Positions 48,984 through 60,700 of a stretch of 64,000 nucleotides of DNA are shown here, piece by piece (the stretch's first letter is position 1; every line of letters begins with the position of its first letter). The notes beneath the pieces were generated by a model, which was not told the origin of the DNA, did not search any database, and worked only from the letters and a program-made list of their open reading frames with translations. Source of the DNA: Kalaharituber pfeilii. Its lineage: Eukaryota > Ascomycota > Pezizomycetes > Pezizales > Pezizaceae. The translations under genes were made by a program, and so were the position numbers. Where the stretch lies: NCBI GenBank assembly GCA_015179045.1, contig WHUZ01000026.1, forward strand, positions 248,001 to 312,000. The letters run 5' to 3'.

Positions 48984-49967
48984 ATGCTATCTAGTGCCCA
49001 ACCAGTGCAGATGCCGACTACCTCTGCTTCATCAGCTGGTACTGTCTACAGCTCATCCGCCCAGGATCATTTTGCATCACGGAAGGCCGACAACACAGAG
49101 CCACAGGATACTGCGGTTACAATTCCACGGTCATCTCACCTCAAAAGGCGAGAGCCATACGAAAGAATGAATCCTCCTCCAATTCCTCATCGAAGGACTC
49201 AATCCCTACAGTCTTCGTTTTTCCAACAACGACCACAGTCGCCACCATCCTTATCGGCCGTCGCTCTCACTCAGCCAACGCAAGAGATCATGATTTCACG
49301 CCACTATTTGATTGGAAATGTCTGTTTCACCAATTTCCTTCAAGGTCCTTCCAACCGCTTTACTACATTGATGACCGAAACTTTAGAATGTGGGTATTGC
49401 CGAGAAGCATTCAACACCCTTGAAGCCTTGAAAAACCATCTGGTCAGAGCATGCCACCCAGTCTGGATTTGTTGCCACAATCTTTACCGAAGTAGGCGTC
49501 TCAGAGATAACCACCGAAGGGACTATTCGTGTCAGTCATATCCGGTTCCTGGTAATTGTGGACTAGCAGCGTTTTACGAGCCTCCAGGGAAGGGAGAATT
49601 CACTTTATCAATGAAATTTGGAAAATGTGGCTACTGTGAAAAAGAAACAGGTTCCCCGGAGAACTTACGAGAGCACTTGGTGGAAGAGGGAATGAAAGTC
49701 ATGGGCCATGAAGTCTGGTATGCATACGGGCGATTTTTCAAAGAGGCAAGGGAGATGGAAAGGTGGAAAGAATTCTGTGAAATGGGAAATGAGGATGATG
49801 CTGTCTGGGCGGGGATGCAAAACGAGGACACACTGCGGGGCGGGTCTGGAGTAGGAGAGGGACCGGCTGGAAGGACTGTTATGAATGGCGGAGACAACAT
49901 CGTGGTTGCTAAGAGAAGAAGAACGATTAGCAGTGGAAGTGGCGTAACCATGGCTGCCACCAGCTAA
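48984..49967 (+). CDS. Small protein with two C2H2-like zinc-binding repeats
   Basis: Single frame of 327 residues from ATG at 48984. I do not recognise a named family. Two repeats share the same start and spacing: CGYCREAFNTLEALKNHL (Cys136, Cys139, His152, His158) and CGYCEKETGSPENLREHL (Cys215, Cys218, His231, His242). Each is C-x2-C-x12-H, with the final His 6 or 11 residues later. Between them lies a Cys/His/Arg-rich stretch (WICCHNLYRSRRLRDNHRRD). Residues 1-100 are Ser/Pro-rich. A basic KRRRT near residue 307 could be a nuclear signal. It may be a nucleic-acid-binding protein, but spacing of the second repeat is unusual for DNA-binding fingers. Divergent from txl1. Confidence 0.8.
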   Translation: MLSSAQPVQMPTTSASSAGTVYSSSAQDHFASRKADNTEPQDTAVTIPRSSHLKRREPYERMNPPPIPHRRTQSLQSSFFQQRPQSPPSLSAVALTQPTQEIMISRHYLIGNVCFTNFLQGPSNRFTTLMTETLECGYCREAFNTLEALKNHLVRACHPVWICCHNLYRSRRLRDNHRRDYSCQSYPVPGNCGLAAFYEPPGKGEFTLSMKFGKCGYCEKETGSPENLREHLVEEGMKVMGHEVWYAYGRFFKEAREMERWKEFCEMGNEDDAVWAGMQNEDTLRGGSGVGEGPAGRTVMNGGDNIVVAKRRRTISSGSGVTMAATS

Positions 49968-52260
49968 GATATTTCCACTCAAGATTATAATGGGAGTTTC
50001 GGAAGTGAGGCCCCAGACGTGATAATAAAGGCCTCTCAAGCTTTTCATTTGAGACCAGCCAAGTCATTCCTTTTGTATTTCCTTTTTTTCTGCTCAAAAG
50101 TGTCAAGCTACGACGAAGAGAAGTAGAATGCGCGTTTGAAGGGTGGTTTTTTTGTATTTGAAGGGCATAACTGTCGGGAGTTCTTGAAATCCGGAGTTAA
50201 TATTCAAGTCATGGGGTTGTTAGTGTCTTTTACATCTCACATGTTCGATTTTTTTTTCCCTCAGCTACTCTCTATGGGGATTGTGTTTACGGTGGCAGCG
50301 ATCCTCTTCGAGGGGTTATGCAATCAGATTAGCACCACCTGTGAATGTTTTGTACCAGGGAACGAATAGTGGAAGAGTTGTCATGAGGAAATGGAGGATA
50401 TACCAGCCTGTTTCTGTTTAAGCTTTCCTTATTCTAATTTATATTGACTGATCATTGATTGAACAGTCAATGATTGTCACTTTTTACCTCAATTCTTTGT
50501 TGGAGGTTTTTTGAGATTGTTATCAAAGATGTGTGCATGAGTATAAGCTTTTCAATATCCACCTGCCAGCCAGGTAGCCCGAATCCACTCCTGGGAATAC
50601 ATACACTTGCCGTTGAAAAAATCCCGTTTCCACTTGAAGCATTGTTCAACCACGTTTGCCTCATACGTCGGGATCTTTGTGTTTTTCCGAGATTTCACCG
50701 CCAACCGAATTATGCTTTCTAATTTTCATATTCATCTCAAAGGCAATTGACGGGCAGTTGCATGTCCTGCGACTCCTGCTACAGCTCCTATCTTCGAGTC
50801 TCAACACTGCTACTCTCGTATACATCAGCATTTTCTGTTGGATCTCTCACGGGCTCACTCCTGAAGGCTTAGCCTGCGTGACTGAACACCGAGCGATTCA
50901 TCCCAGTCTTGGCAAAAAGCAACCAGACTAGGCCCAGAGGTTGTTGGGATTTGCTTGATTGGGGATAGTTCCTGCCTCTGGACCTACCCTGCGGTCGCTC
51001 CTCCTTGTGTATTGAGACAGTCTGACTACCTTCATTTACTCAAATTCGCCTTGAATTGAATTTATGGAGGATCCAAGTGGCAAGACTCCAGTTCGTGCAA
51101 TCCAAGCACTCGTTTTCCGCCCAAGCAGCACTTTGATGTTACTCTGCAAGATGGCGCACAGGAGCTCTATGTCCGGGTCGAGTAAAGACAGATGAGCTGA
51201 GGCTGAACCTGGCTGGTAGCGTTGCGATTGATGTAGTACGGTATTGGATAGCTGCCATATTGTGCTACATGCTTATGTATGTGGAACAAGTGGAGGTGCG
51301 TTTCTTCTTCCTCTCTCTTCTTTTTCTACATTGGGGGGTGCAAATGATTGTGACACTTGAGTTGTAGGCTACATGCGTGTTGCGGCCTGTGTCGACCGGC
51401 CAGCGCTTTTGATGGGGTTCAATCCAGAGCTACAATTACGTACATGTAGTTTTCTAGGGGCATTATGCCTTCTGCGCTTGCTAAATGTATCGTGTGGGCA
51501 TATCCATGTTTGAGTGGATTAATTGACACGATTTGAGCTAACTTCGAAGTCTATTTGTTTGACAGCTGGGTTGCCTGACAATGTCTGACATCACGCTTGT
51601 GCAGCTGACGCAGTGTATCCCCGCGATGTATGTATGCATAACTCGATTCTGCTCTGCGATTAGGGAAGGCTGGTGGTGCGGCTTGAGGATGTAAATTACT
51701 TTGTACTTGCATATATACTGACCTACACTATACATGGATTGCTAGTACCTGATCGCGATTTGGAGGGATGCCTGGTCGATCTTGATTTAAGGCGTTCCAT
51801 CTGGCAGCCTCAGCATGCAGCGTCGTGACGGTTTACCGAGATTGTTGCTGCTAGCTCAGTACCTGCCTAGATGTATCCGTTGTGCAGGATTTGGGGATGG
51901 GGGGGGGGGGGGGGGGGGGGGCGCAGGTTCAAATCAAAGCAGATCAATGTGACGCAACATAAGACATACCGAGGTCAGAGTATAGAAAAAGGCGAGCATT
52001 GAAGGGTTTGCAGGCGACGTATCTCCTTTCGGGTGCAAGCATCATACTACCAGAGTTCTGGCCGCAATTGTTCGATGTGTAGCAGTCTACCTGAGATGGT
52101 CTACTAAACATAATTGGGGGGCAGCGAATCCGCTCTTAGGCGTCCATGTGTACGCTTACCTCTATGTTTTGCGGAGGAACTCAGCGCCCGGTCGGGAACT
52201 CGATGGTTGTATGTATCTCTCCGCCTGTATTGGCACCTGCGCCGACGCTAAGAGACATGG
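49968..52260. other. Gene-free stretch
   Basis: The 3' region of the zinc-finger gene lies at the start. A 23-nt G run is at 51899-51921. No other gene was recognised. Confidence 0.4.
51899..51921. repeat. Poly(G) tract, 23 nt
   Basis: Uninterrupted G run. Confidence 0.9.
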
Positions 52261-52350
52261 GGATGTGTGATGTGGGATGTGTGATGTGGGATGTGTGATG
52301 TGGGATGTGTGATGTGTGATGTGGGATGTGCGATGTGTGATGTGGGATGT
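52261..52350 (+). repeat. Minisatellite of GATGTG units
   Basis: Alternating GATGTGTGATGTGGG units (about 15 bp) with small variations over about 90 bp. Frames through it (repeating SHITHPTSHIPHHT on the minus strand) are artefacts of the repeat. Confidence 0.9.
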
Positions 52351-52379
52351 GGGGGATGCGGTTGTTGGATGAGGGATCG

Positions 52380-52966
52380 AGGCTGGGGGCCTGAGAAGAC
52401 GCACGTAAGAGTCTGGGCGCGGGTGCAGGCCTGGGGGCGGCGGGGCCCGAAGCCGAAGCCTGCCGCCGCCAGCGCCGGGCCTTCCGCAGGCCGGTGTCGC
52501 CAGCGCTTGCCCACGCCGCCAGCCTCGCTGCGCCCGCCCTCTCCGGCGGGGCTGCTGGCCGCGGGGCCTTGCCGCTCGCCGCCCGCCGCCCGCCGCCCGC
52601 AGCCAGGCCTGTCCCCCGCCTCTGGCAGCGGCGGCATTGTGTAGCGCGGTACTTGCATCTCATTGCGCTGCCCGGAGCGCTGCTGATGTAGCCTATGTGC
52701 GTCTATGCCCGCCGGTGATGCCGCGCCCGATCCGGCCTCTTCCCCCCTGGGCCCTGCTCTGGAGGCCGCTCTGGAAGCCGCTCGTAGGCGCCCTTCCCCC
52801 CCCCAGGCAGTCAAATGCCTCCGCTGGCGCTGAGCATCGCAGCCACAACAAACGAACCCGCAGTTCCACTCTCCGTCCTGGACGCTTGGAGGCCCCGACA
52901 GACCTCCCCCCACCTCCTCCAGAAACAGCCTTCTTGTTCGATCTCCTTACTCACCCCTCTCCTCAA

Positions 52967-52997
<31 letters not shown>

Positions 52998-53391
52998 CCG
53001 CCTTCGTCACTTTCTCTTTGTCGGCCCTCGACACAGCCCTTGTATCGTACCCAGCGCTCTTCAGCATTGCCCTACTGGTAACATCAGTCACGGTGGAACA
53101 TATTCTATTCTGCAGTCCGTATCCCTCCTTCCCCAGGTGACTTCAGCATTTTGTTTTCACTTCTCACACCGCTGCCGCTACAAAGACTTCATGAATGATT
53201 TCAATCCTGCTTTCTCAATGCTCATGCGATATAGCTTGGAATCTTTCTGACCTGCTCCAGTTTAACGACCCCTCCCTGCCCCGCCCTACCTGATACCTCA
53301 ACATTGTGCACTTACTGTGGGAGCTCGGCTTTCACATAGGGCTGTTGGCGGGTTGCGTGGAAGAAAAAAGAGGTTGAACAGAGGAGTACCA
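52380..53391 (+). promoter_or_regulatory. GC-rich upstream region of the 53392-58172 gene
   Basis: Very GC-rich from about 52400 to 52800 (GCCCGCCGCC type), then a 28-C run at 52967-52994 and pyrimidine-rich sequence before the start codon. Long frames on both strands here are compositional. Confidence 0.4.
52967..52994. repeat. Poly(C) tract, 28 nt
   Basis: Uninterrupted C run about 400 nt upstream of the large gene's start codon. Confidence 0.9.
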
Positions 53392-56300
53392 ATGGGCACT
53401 CCACACTCTAATAACGGCACCAACCCCCCTGTTGTCTACACGCCTTCGTACCTACAACCATTGGTTTCGCCAGCATTGCCATCTGCAACAGCTCCGCCAA
53501 CAGGCCCACGTAGCCTCCTGCGGATACCCACTAGTGGTCCATTTGACTGGATCCGCGCACCTGGAACCGGCACTTCCTACTCGCATCTCCCTTCTAATGC
53601 GACATGTACGCATAGAATTCGTCCATATCGGTGGGATACACTATGCAGGAACACTGTGCCCTCCAACCAGACTTATCCTCCTGCCTCTTCCCATGTGACT
53701 AATCCTGGGCTGTGTAAAAGAGGAGCAGAATGTTATTTTGGTCATCATGGTGATGTTTATGGGGATGCCCCTGACTTGAAAGGTCTGATCTTTGAATACG
53801 GGAAACCTTGTGATCGTGCTAGCCATGATGCTAAGCTAAGCAATGAGCATGGTCCTGGAAATGCGACAAATACACCAAGCAACCATATATCACCCACACT
53901 GGGAGCTGAGGGAAGGAGGAACCCGAATTATAATTGGGTGGAGCGACGTCAGGAATGGAGGAAGCGTGAAGCAGCAGCCAGTGGGAGGTTAAATTTGGAA
54001 GCTGAAAATATTTGCGAGCCACTAAGATGGGAGGATACCTACAAGCGGCCCGGAGATGCAATGCAGCAGAAGAGTGATTTGGGTAGAAATGAAGGACATA
54101 CATTGTATGACAAGGAGAATCATAAAGCTTCCCTTGAGAAGCGATCATATTGGGGAGATTATGCGCGTAGACCTCGTAGTTCCACTCTGGAGGAAGGACT
54201 ATCGTCGCATTGGGGGATGGATGCTACTATCATACAGCATTACACTAAAGTTTCCAACCTGGAGGAGAAAGTGGGGGAAAATATTTCGGATGCTGAATTA
54301 TCTACACAACAGGGAACAGCATCGGGACAGGAAGAGCGTGAGAGTATGTATAATCAAACTCAACAAAACACAAACGATACGTCGTCTCCAGCATGTTCAA
54401 TTGCTTCTATGGACTCATCTTCCACAATTGAATTTATTATACCCCACTTTACAAAGAGACACGTCAATGCATCAGCAGCATTAACAGCAAACGAATGTGC
54501 TGAGGCACAACATAATGAGTCTAAGATTTCTACAACTCCGATTGTTACGAGTACCAGCGAGTTTGCCTTAGACCCATTGGCACCTGCGTTTGTGCCGGTA
54601 TGTGCTCTTTCCACTATACAGTCAGCTGCTACAGGAACTACACCCGCTTCGTCAAAAAATGACAAGAAAATAGTGACCGCTTCCGCAAATAAGTTAGTAG
54701 AATCTCCGCCAAAAACATTTGGGATGAATAACGATGATGGGAACTCGGTACAGACAAACTACAACTGGGACATCTACCGCCGCAGTAAGAGCATATCGCA
54801 CATACCAGATCCTTCGCAATCTTCAGAAAGCCCAGAAATGTTATGGAGGAAGCTGGAAATTTTTCATAGCTTTATGGAAGAGAGGAAAAAAATTCCACAA
54901 ATTCATATGCAGGATTGGAAGCCATATCCAATTAATACAGGGCATGGGAACTATCCACAGAAGATTTCTCCAGGATCTCCTCAATACTTCCAGTCTCAAA
55001 ACCGGACCTCAAATACGATTATAGTACAATCCTGTCCGAGGAGTCTGCAACCGGAAGTTAATTCAACGAATGTCGGGACTGTACCGTACCGGGCTGCGCC
55101 AAGTTTCTATCCACAAAGCCGTGTAAACTATACTCTGGACCAAATCAAAGCTATGCTATCTCATTGTCCAGATAGTCCAAACAAAAGTTATACTATTGCG
55201 CTTTTATCACGACTAGTAATACCGGAGCTAACACAAAGTGGAAAGGTCAACGGTCAAAATGCAATGGGAGAAAGCTTACAAACAGCTTTTCATCGGTTTT
55301 CTTTGTCTATAGATCCGGAAGAGTCAATCCTTGTGGAAAAATTTAGGACAGAGATGTGGAGTGTCCTTGCTTGGTTTACTGGAAATGGCGGATCAGTTGC
55401 TGTACTTGAAAAGAAAAATGTGCCTGAAAGCAAAGATGAGAATAATAATGGGAAGAATGCAACATCTAGGGAGTCAGGAGCACTTCAAGAAGATTTGAAA
55501 GGGATACGGAGGGCAGATATAAAGATGACATCTGGTCAGGTCGCTATACATGCTATTGATGGGCTACACAACGGTTATAATGAAGTTGTAGGTTTGACGC
55601 CGGGCGAGCCAGCGATATTGTCACCCGCAATGTCTCCTGGTACTCCTCCTAAAGTAACAGACAGGTTCATATCCGCCCTCCTTCTCAATGGCCCGCCAAT
55701 AGTAACAGCGTCATCAATGCCAACCCCAAGTGATGTGGAAGATAGTCCAATGGAGCCACCACAGCCTCTACCCTCAGCATTGGCGGATACAAAAATGATC
55801 CCTCTGTGGACTCCAAACATACCTCAATCTGATCCTGCTCAGGAAACCGTTGAATCAGAGAAGTTGATCAAATTCTTCTTGAGTGACAAAATGGATATTT
55901 ACCTAGAAGATTCCTACGACAAGGTCCTTCAAGTCCAAACTGCGATCTCGCTTAAATGGAGACGAGCACGGAAGATATTTGAACGCGAATGGTCTTCGGG
56001 AATTTCTCGCTTCGCGCGTAAGAGCGTGGTAACGCGAGCAATCTGGAAAGTTTACGAAATGGAGGAAATTAACTGGCTCGATGCAGCCGCAAGCCTCGAT
56101 CCACCATGGTCCAAAGAAACACTGGAGAGGGAACGGAATTTATCTCCGCGGCCTTCAACTGGGAATGAAATAGCGCAACACCATATAGCGTGGGCAAAAT
56201 TGCATGGACTATCTCACAAAGCAGTGTGGGACAGGAGAGCGCTTTGCATAGAAGCAGAACCTGTGGCATTGAGTGAGAAAGGAGAGTACCTTTGCAAGCT

Positions 56301-58172
56301 CATTGACAAAATGTGCATCAGGAAACTCATGGAGTTCAGAGACCTGCAGCTGGAGCAAGAATCTCACAACGGACTGAAGTTACCTGTCTGCCCCGATGTG
56401 TCATATCTTCCACCGCATTTCCGAGAATCACAGTCTAGAACTACTGAAAGGCCGATGAACCAATCTCAATGGGAAAGGGGACACCAGGAAAATTTGCAAT
56501 GGAAAGAAAATTCGGATGCTGGGTCTGGGGACCATGGGAGAGCCCAGCAAAGAAGAGAAAGCGAAGCCCACCGCTCTACTAATTTTGATGCAAATGGTCA
56601 AAGCGATTGTCCCGTCAACCAGGAGTCGACATTACCGAGCGGTAGGTTAATCCAAAAAACGAAAATTTATCCGAAGTCCAAGCATTGCTAAGTTGAAGAG
56701 CAGATGTATCCGATAGAGACTTTATTCATCATCTCATTGACCAACTCAGGTTGCAGCCGCAATTGATTCCAAATCCAGTTCTTGATCCAATTTTCGCCGG
56801 ACTGGAACCTACATTTTTTCAATCCAAGGAACAGGGTTGTGAGCTGCCCTCTGAAGAGCAGATGAAACGCGAAGAGAGAGCGAGAAGCTCTTTCTTGGAA
56901 CTGTGCCATCTTGACAGAATGCTATTTATGGGATATATTGTGCTGGAGATCCTGAATATTTGGGAGGAACAGCGGAGAGATGTCGGGAGGGTGCGATGGA
57001 AGTTTCCCTATGTCAATGGGACAACCTTATTAGAGGAGAATGCGAGACAGTGTGTTAGGGAGACATTGAACACAGCTCAGCTTACTCAAGCTCAGAATGA
57101 GAAGCCACCCCCTCTAGTATCGATTGGCAACCGGGCCTCAAGAAAGAACGGGAAGAATGCAGCAAAGGCTGGAAATACAGCTGCAAGAAGCTGTATTGGA
57201 CAAAGTAAACCTTTGAATGTTCAGGAGAAAAGAATGGAACTGGCCGTATTAGATTCTCCGATAATATCATCAAGTCCTTGCAAAAGAGAATTGAAGGCAG
57301 AACCGGTTCCTGCTTTACTATACGCGGACGTCTGCAAGGGGAAAACTTATCATCAGCAGAATGTTGAAGCACCTCGCCCAAGTACGGCTTCGGCAAATAG
57401 GGAAAAGCTAATGGATCCTGCCAACAACATGGAGGAGGCTGCTACAGACACCAGAGAGGGATTTATCAAAGGGACGGAGACGCAAAGTAAAAAGAAGGGG
57501 AGACGGCGTTCAAAAAACAAAGCTACCACTGTTACATCTCTTGCCACAGCTCTGAGTGTTGATGAAGTTTTAGAAACTACCGTTCCAGAAGATCCCATTT
57601 GTCAACCCAAGGAGGATGAAAGTGTTTCCGACAATTACAGCGCAGAACAGGAAAAAGCCCGCGACTACGAGCATCTCCTAGCTCGCCACATGGACTACGA
57701 GAAACTCAAAGACCACATCCTAGAAAAACTGGAGGCTCTCGAGGCTGAAGACCTCAAAGCAGAGAGAAATATCATCCGGGTGTGGCTTAAGAGTCTACAA
57801 GATTGGCTGTGGAGTTACGGTGAGGGAGTCGGAGTCAATTTCGTGGAGACCACTGAGGACGAGAGTGGGGGAGATGACGACGCTGATGATTGGGATGGTG
57901 GCAAGAAGAAAAAGATCCATAGGGGTGGAAGGAAGAATAAGGGTCCAGCTAAGTACAAACCCGGGCCATGGAGTATGGTGATCGGAGAGGAAAAGAAGAA
58001 AGAGTGGACGAGAAGGTTAGTGGAAAGTGAGATGAGGGAGCAGGGAATGTGGTTTATGAGGGGGGGTTTGGTGGCTACGGAGAAGGGTGGGAATGGAAGC
58101 GGGAAGGGGAATTGGTGGTCGAGGAGGATGGAGATGGAGCAGGGGGGAGACAACGTGGAGTGTAAGAATTGA
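53392..58172 (+). CDS. Large disordered protein with half-CCCH finger and PAM2-like motif, probably two exons
   Basis: ATG at 53392 (ACCAATGG context) opens a frame to 56691. A second frame begins at 56750 and ends at 58172, without its own early ATG. A 104-nt intron 56646-56749 (GTTAAT donor, TTGACC branch-like word, CTCAG acceptor) joins them in phase to 1558 residues. The joint is inferred; the donor is weak, and two separate genes are possible. I do not recognise a named family. Near residue 110 a Cys/His stretch reads LCKRGAECYFGHHGD, matching the second half of a CCCH RNA-binding finger (C-x5-C-x3-H) with an irregular first half. Residues 390-403 (FALDPLAPAFVPV) match the PAM2 consensus that binds the MLLE domain of poly(A)-binding protein. 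The rest is Ser/Thr/Asn-rich. The C terminus has a charged helix (YEHLLARHMDYEKLKDHILE) and a Lys/Gly-rich tail. A role in mRNA biology is inference. Confidence 0.7.
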
Positions 58173-59513
58173 AACTGTATAGTGTGGGTTTGTGAGGGCG
58201 GGGGAGTAAAGTCTGTGAGAGTTTGCTTATTTTTTCCCCCTCTACTTTGCGGTCTGTATATGTTTTTGTAAGTGCTATGGATTGTTGTGCTTTGTGTTGT
58301 GCTTTGTGATTTTGCTTTTGGGGGTGACATGACCAGATATCCCATATTCACATGATTTACGATTTCGCTGGGACGGAGGATGGAGGATGGGGGATGGGGG
58401 TGGGGTGTGGCTGAGACGGATGTGTTTGAGTTTATGAAAAAGAATATAGGTGATATATATAGGGGGGATTTAGGGGGCCTTGTGCTGTGCTTTTTTGTTT
58501 GCTTTCTTGCTTGCATACATATGATATAGGGATTAGGTTTTGGCGTTTATTATGGCTGTGTAGTAGTAAAGAAAAAAAAAGAAAAGGGTTCTTCTCCCTT
58601 TAACTCTACGGTAGCTGATATCAGACGTTGACTTCAGAGCCTACCATATATGAGAATAAGCCTAGCACAGCTCATTCCAGGGCGGCAGCAAAATGATTGA
58701 GGGTGTTTATCTGACGAGTAGCTGACCGTACAAACTGTGTCTGGTGCCATGGAAGGAGGAATTAGTATAGGGGGCTGCGTCCCTATTTTCCATTCAAACA
58801 CCGCATCATTTAAAATTACTTTGACAGCCACTTAATATGCGATATCCTTTGCATCGGCACATATATTAGCCAGGGGACTTGCCCTCTCCCTCGACACCCC
58901 AAATTCGCATTAATGAATCTAAATTTAGAACAACTACCTAATTAAGTAAACATCTTGCTATCTCCGCACGTACCTCTGCAATAATGACATTCTCAGCATT
59001 TTTCACAGTTTCCTTAACATAGTAGCTTTTCATTTCTTCCTTTCAATTTTGTCCCGAAGCTACATCATGAAAAAAACAAACTTGTAAACAACCACCTCTA
59101 ATGACGTCAGTAATGACTACTTAGCACAACAGATCTATCAAGAGAACATACTGTACCAAGTCCGATAAGAATTGTCCCCACACCAACGTAAACATCAATT
59201 TGACATAGCTATGCATCTCACTTGGATAGGTTCACTAAGTTGGCATCACGGCCTTCATGAAACCCATGATATCCATGGAGCGAAAATTTCCTTCCTGATA
59301 TTCAAGAGCGACATCTTAATTCACTTCGTTAGTATTCTTGAATGGATTCAAACTCGAAGTTGATTACCTAGTCGGCATAGGTATTTCATTAGATTTGGAT
59401 GATTCTGCAGCACCATATGTCCCTTCGGGACTCTTCGCCTGTCGGACATAGTTTCGGAGCTGAAGTATTTGAATTAGCACAATGCAATCACCATTGATAG
59501 TTCCATGACTTAC
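58173..59513. other. 3' region and gene-free stretch
   Basis: The first 400 nt are G/T-rich, likely the 3' UTR of the large gene. No gene was recognised in the remainder. Confidence 0.4.
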
Positions 59514-59867
59514 TCAAGCATCAGGAAAAGTCATCAATCCCCCATGATGAATCTCCCGGGAAAGCGGAACTGGATGGGCAAGCGTAACCGGACAACGAGT
59601 GAACTGAGACCTTATTCTAGCAAATAGCTTGCAAAGCATCCTCAATAGATAGGGGTTGTCCAAGCCAGGAATATGATTGAGCTCCTCGATGTTTGTAACG
59701 AAGTCTTGAATCGATCCTGGACACTTATAGTCTCGAATATTCCTAGCTGCTTCATTCAGCTCGCATTGGTTCTGATAGTAGCTGGTGAGGGCACGTTTTA
59801 CATCACTCCATATCCAGAAGCTTTGTCGATGTCTGTCGTCAACGTACCATGTGAGGGCGTTTCCTCA
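59514..59867 (-). pseudogene. Ty3/gypsy-type gag fragment
   Basis: The minus strand from 59864 reads GNALTWYVDDRHRQSFWIWS, DVKRALTSYYQNQ, then AARNIRDYKCPGSIQDFVTN, EELNHIPGLDNPYLLRMLCK, LFARIRSQF and PVTLAHP, ending in TGA at 59516-59514. This is the core of the retrotransposon gag domain: Trp in ALTWY, a W-x3-K-x-A-L block, and GLDNPYLL. An in-frame TGA sits just upstream of GNALTWY where the family usually has Arg, as a CGA-to-TGA change would give. No LTR, protease or polymerase was seen nearby, so it is an isolated relic. Confidence 0.75.
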
Positions 59868-60177
59868 AAGTATTGACCCATACAAGGAGGTGTGGAGTAA
59901 TGGTGGGATAGGACATGCACTTCGTGATTCATTCAGATCCTATGGTTGTGGATAAAAGGGTTCTAGAATGTGTGTTTTGTGAAAGTTGACTTCAAGTCCG
60001 TTTTGCGCAGGCAAGGAACAGGGCGATGGATACTCGTATTTTTTGTTTTAGCACGGGCCACTTTATACACTGGCATTCATAATGAACTCCCCCCCTTCCC
60101 CTCCCCCATCCACCCCCATCCACCCCCTTCCCCCTCTTCTCCTACCCCTCGCCCTCCTCTTCTCCCTGCAACCGCAG

Positions 60178-60700
60178 CTACTCCTGCTGCTGCTGGGATC
60201 TGAACCAGGATTTCATAAAATCTCGAGCAGATTTGCAAAATTCCGCCACTGCATCTCGAAGATTGTCTTCTTTGCTGCCAAAAGAGTATGATACAATAAA
60301 TACTATGTAGGCACGCATGTATGCATAGTGTCATTATCATGATATTGCATTGCACTGTAGAGGTGAGCATAAAATCTAGAAAGAACGAATATGAAAGGAG
60401 GTTCTGGGGAGCTTTCATACTCACTTCTGACATAGCTTTGGTTGAAATGATTGAAATAAAGCAAAAAATCGACATGCTGATAATTTTAGGAATGATTTTT
60501 AATATATTGTTACTCGTTACTCGTATGCCGCCTTATATAAGGATGATAACGACAACTCTGCTAGGTTGAGGAGGGAGAGAGAGGAGAGAAGGGAGAGAAG
60601 AGAGGGATGGGCGGGGTGCATTTAAACCTCAGTCTGCCTGAAAGGTTGATCGCAGTTTCCAGGTTTGAAAGTGTACTCTACCTCCAGGTCACCTTTGCAA
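60178..60700 (-). pseudogene. Decayed small membrane-protein-like gene, copy A
   Basis: Minus strand. Parts shared with copies B, C and D: a hydrophobic segment; a splice-like block (GTGAGTATG donor at 60424, GCTCACC branch-like word, CTACAG end at 60355); then an exon giving IVSYSFGSKEDNLRDAVAEF and CKSARDFMKSWFRSQQQQE with a stop at 60180-60178. Upstream (60575-60700) a TTTAAATGCACCC block followed by a CT-rich tract is shared with copy B. A LINE-tail insertion (60494-60540) interrupts the hydrophobic segment and the frame is shifted there. I know no family or function. Confidence 0.5.
60494..60540 (-). mobile_element. Truncated LINE tail inserted in copy A
   Basis: Minus strand reads GGCGGCATACGAGTAACGAG and an AT-rich end. 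It is flanked by ATCATCC and ATCATTCC, a possible imperfect target duplication, and is absent from the aligned position in copy B. Confidence 0.5.

Noticed and set aside
52181..52913. Overlapping 160- and 221-codon minus-strand frames
   Set aside because: They run through a GATGTG minisatellite (repeating SHITH) and a GC-rich island; composition explains them.
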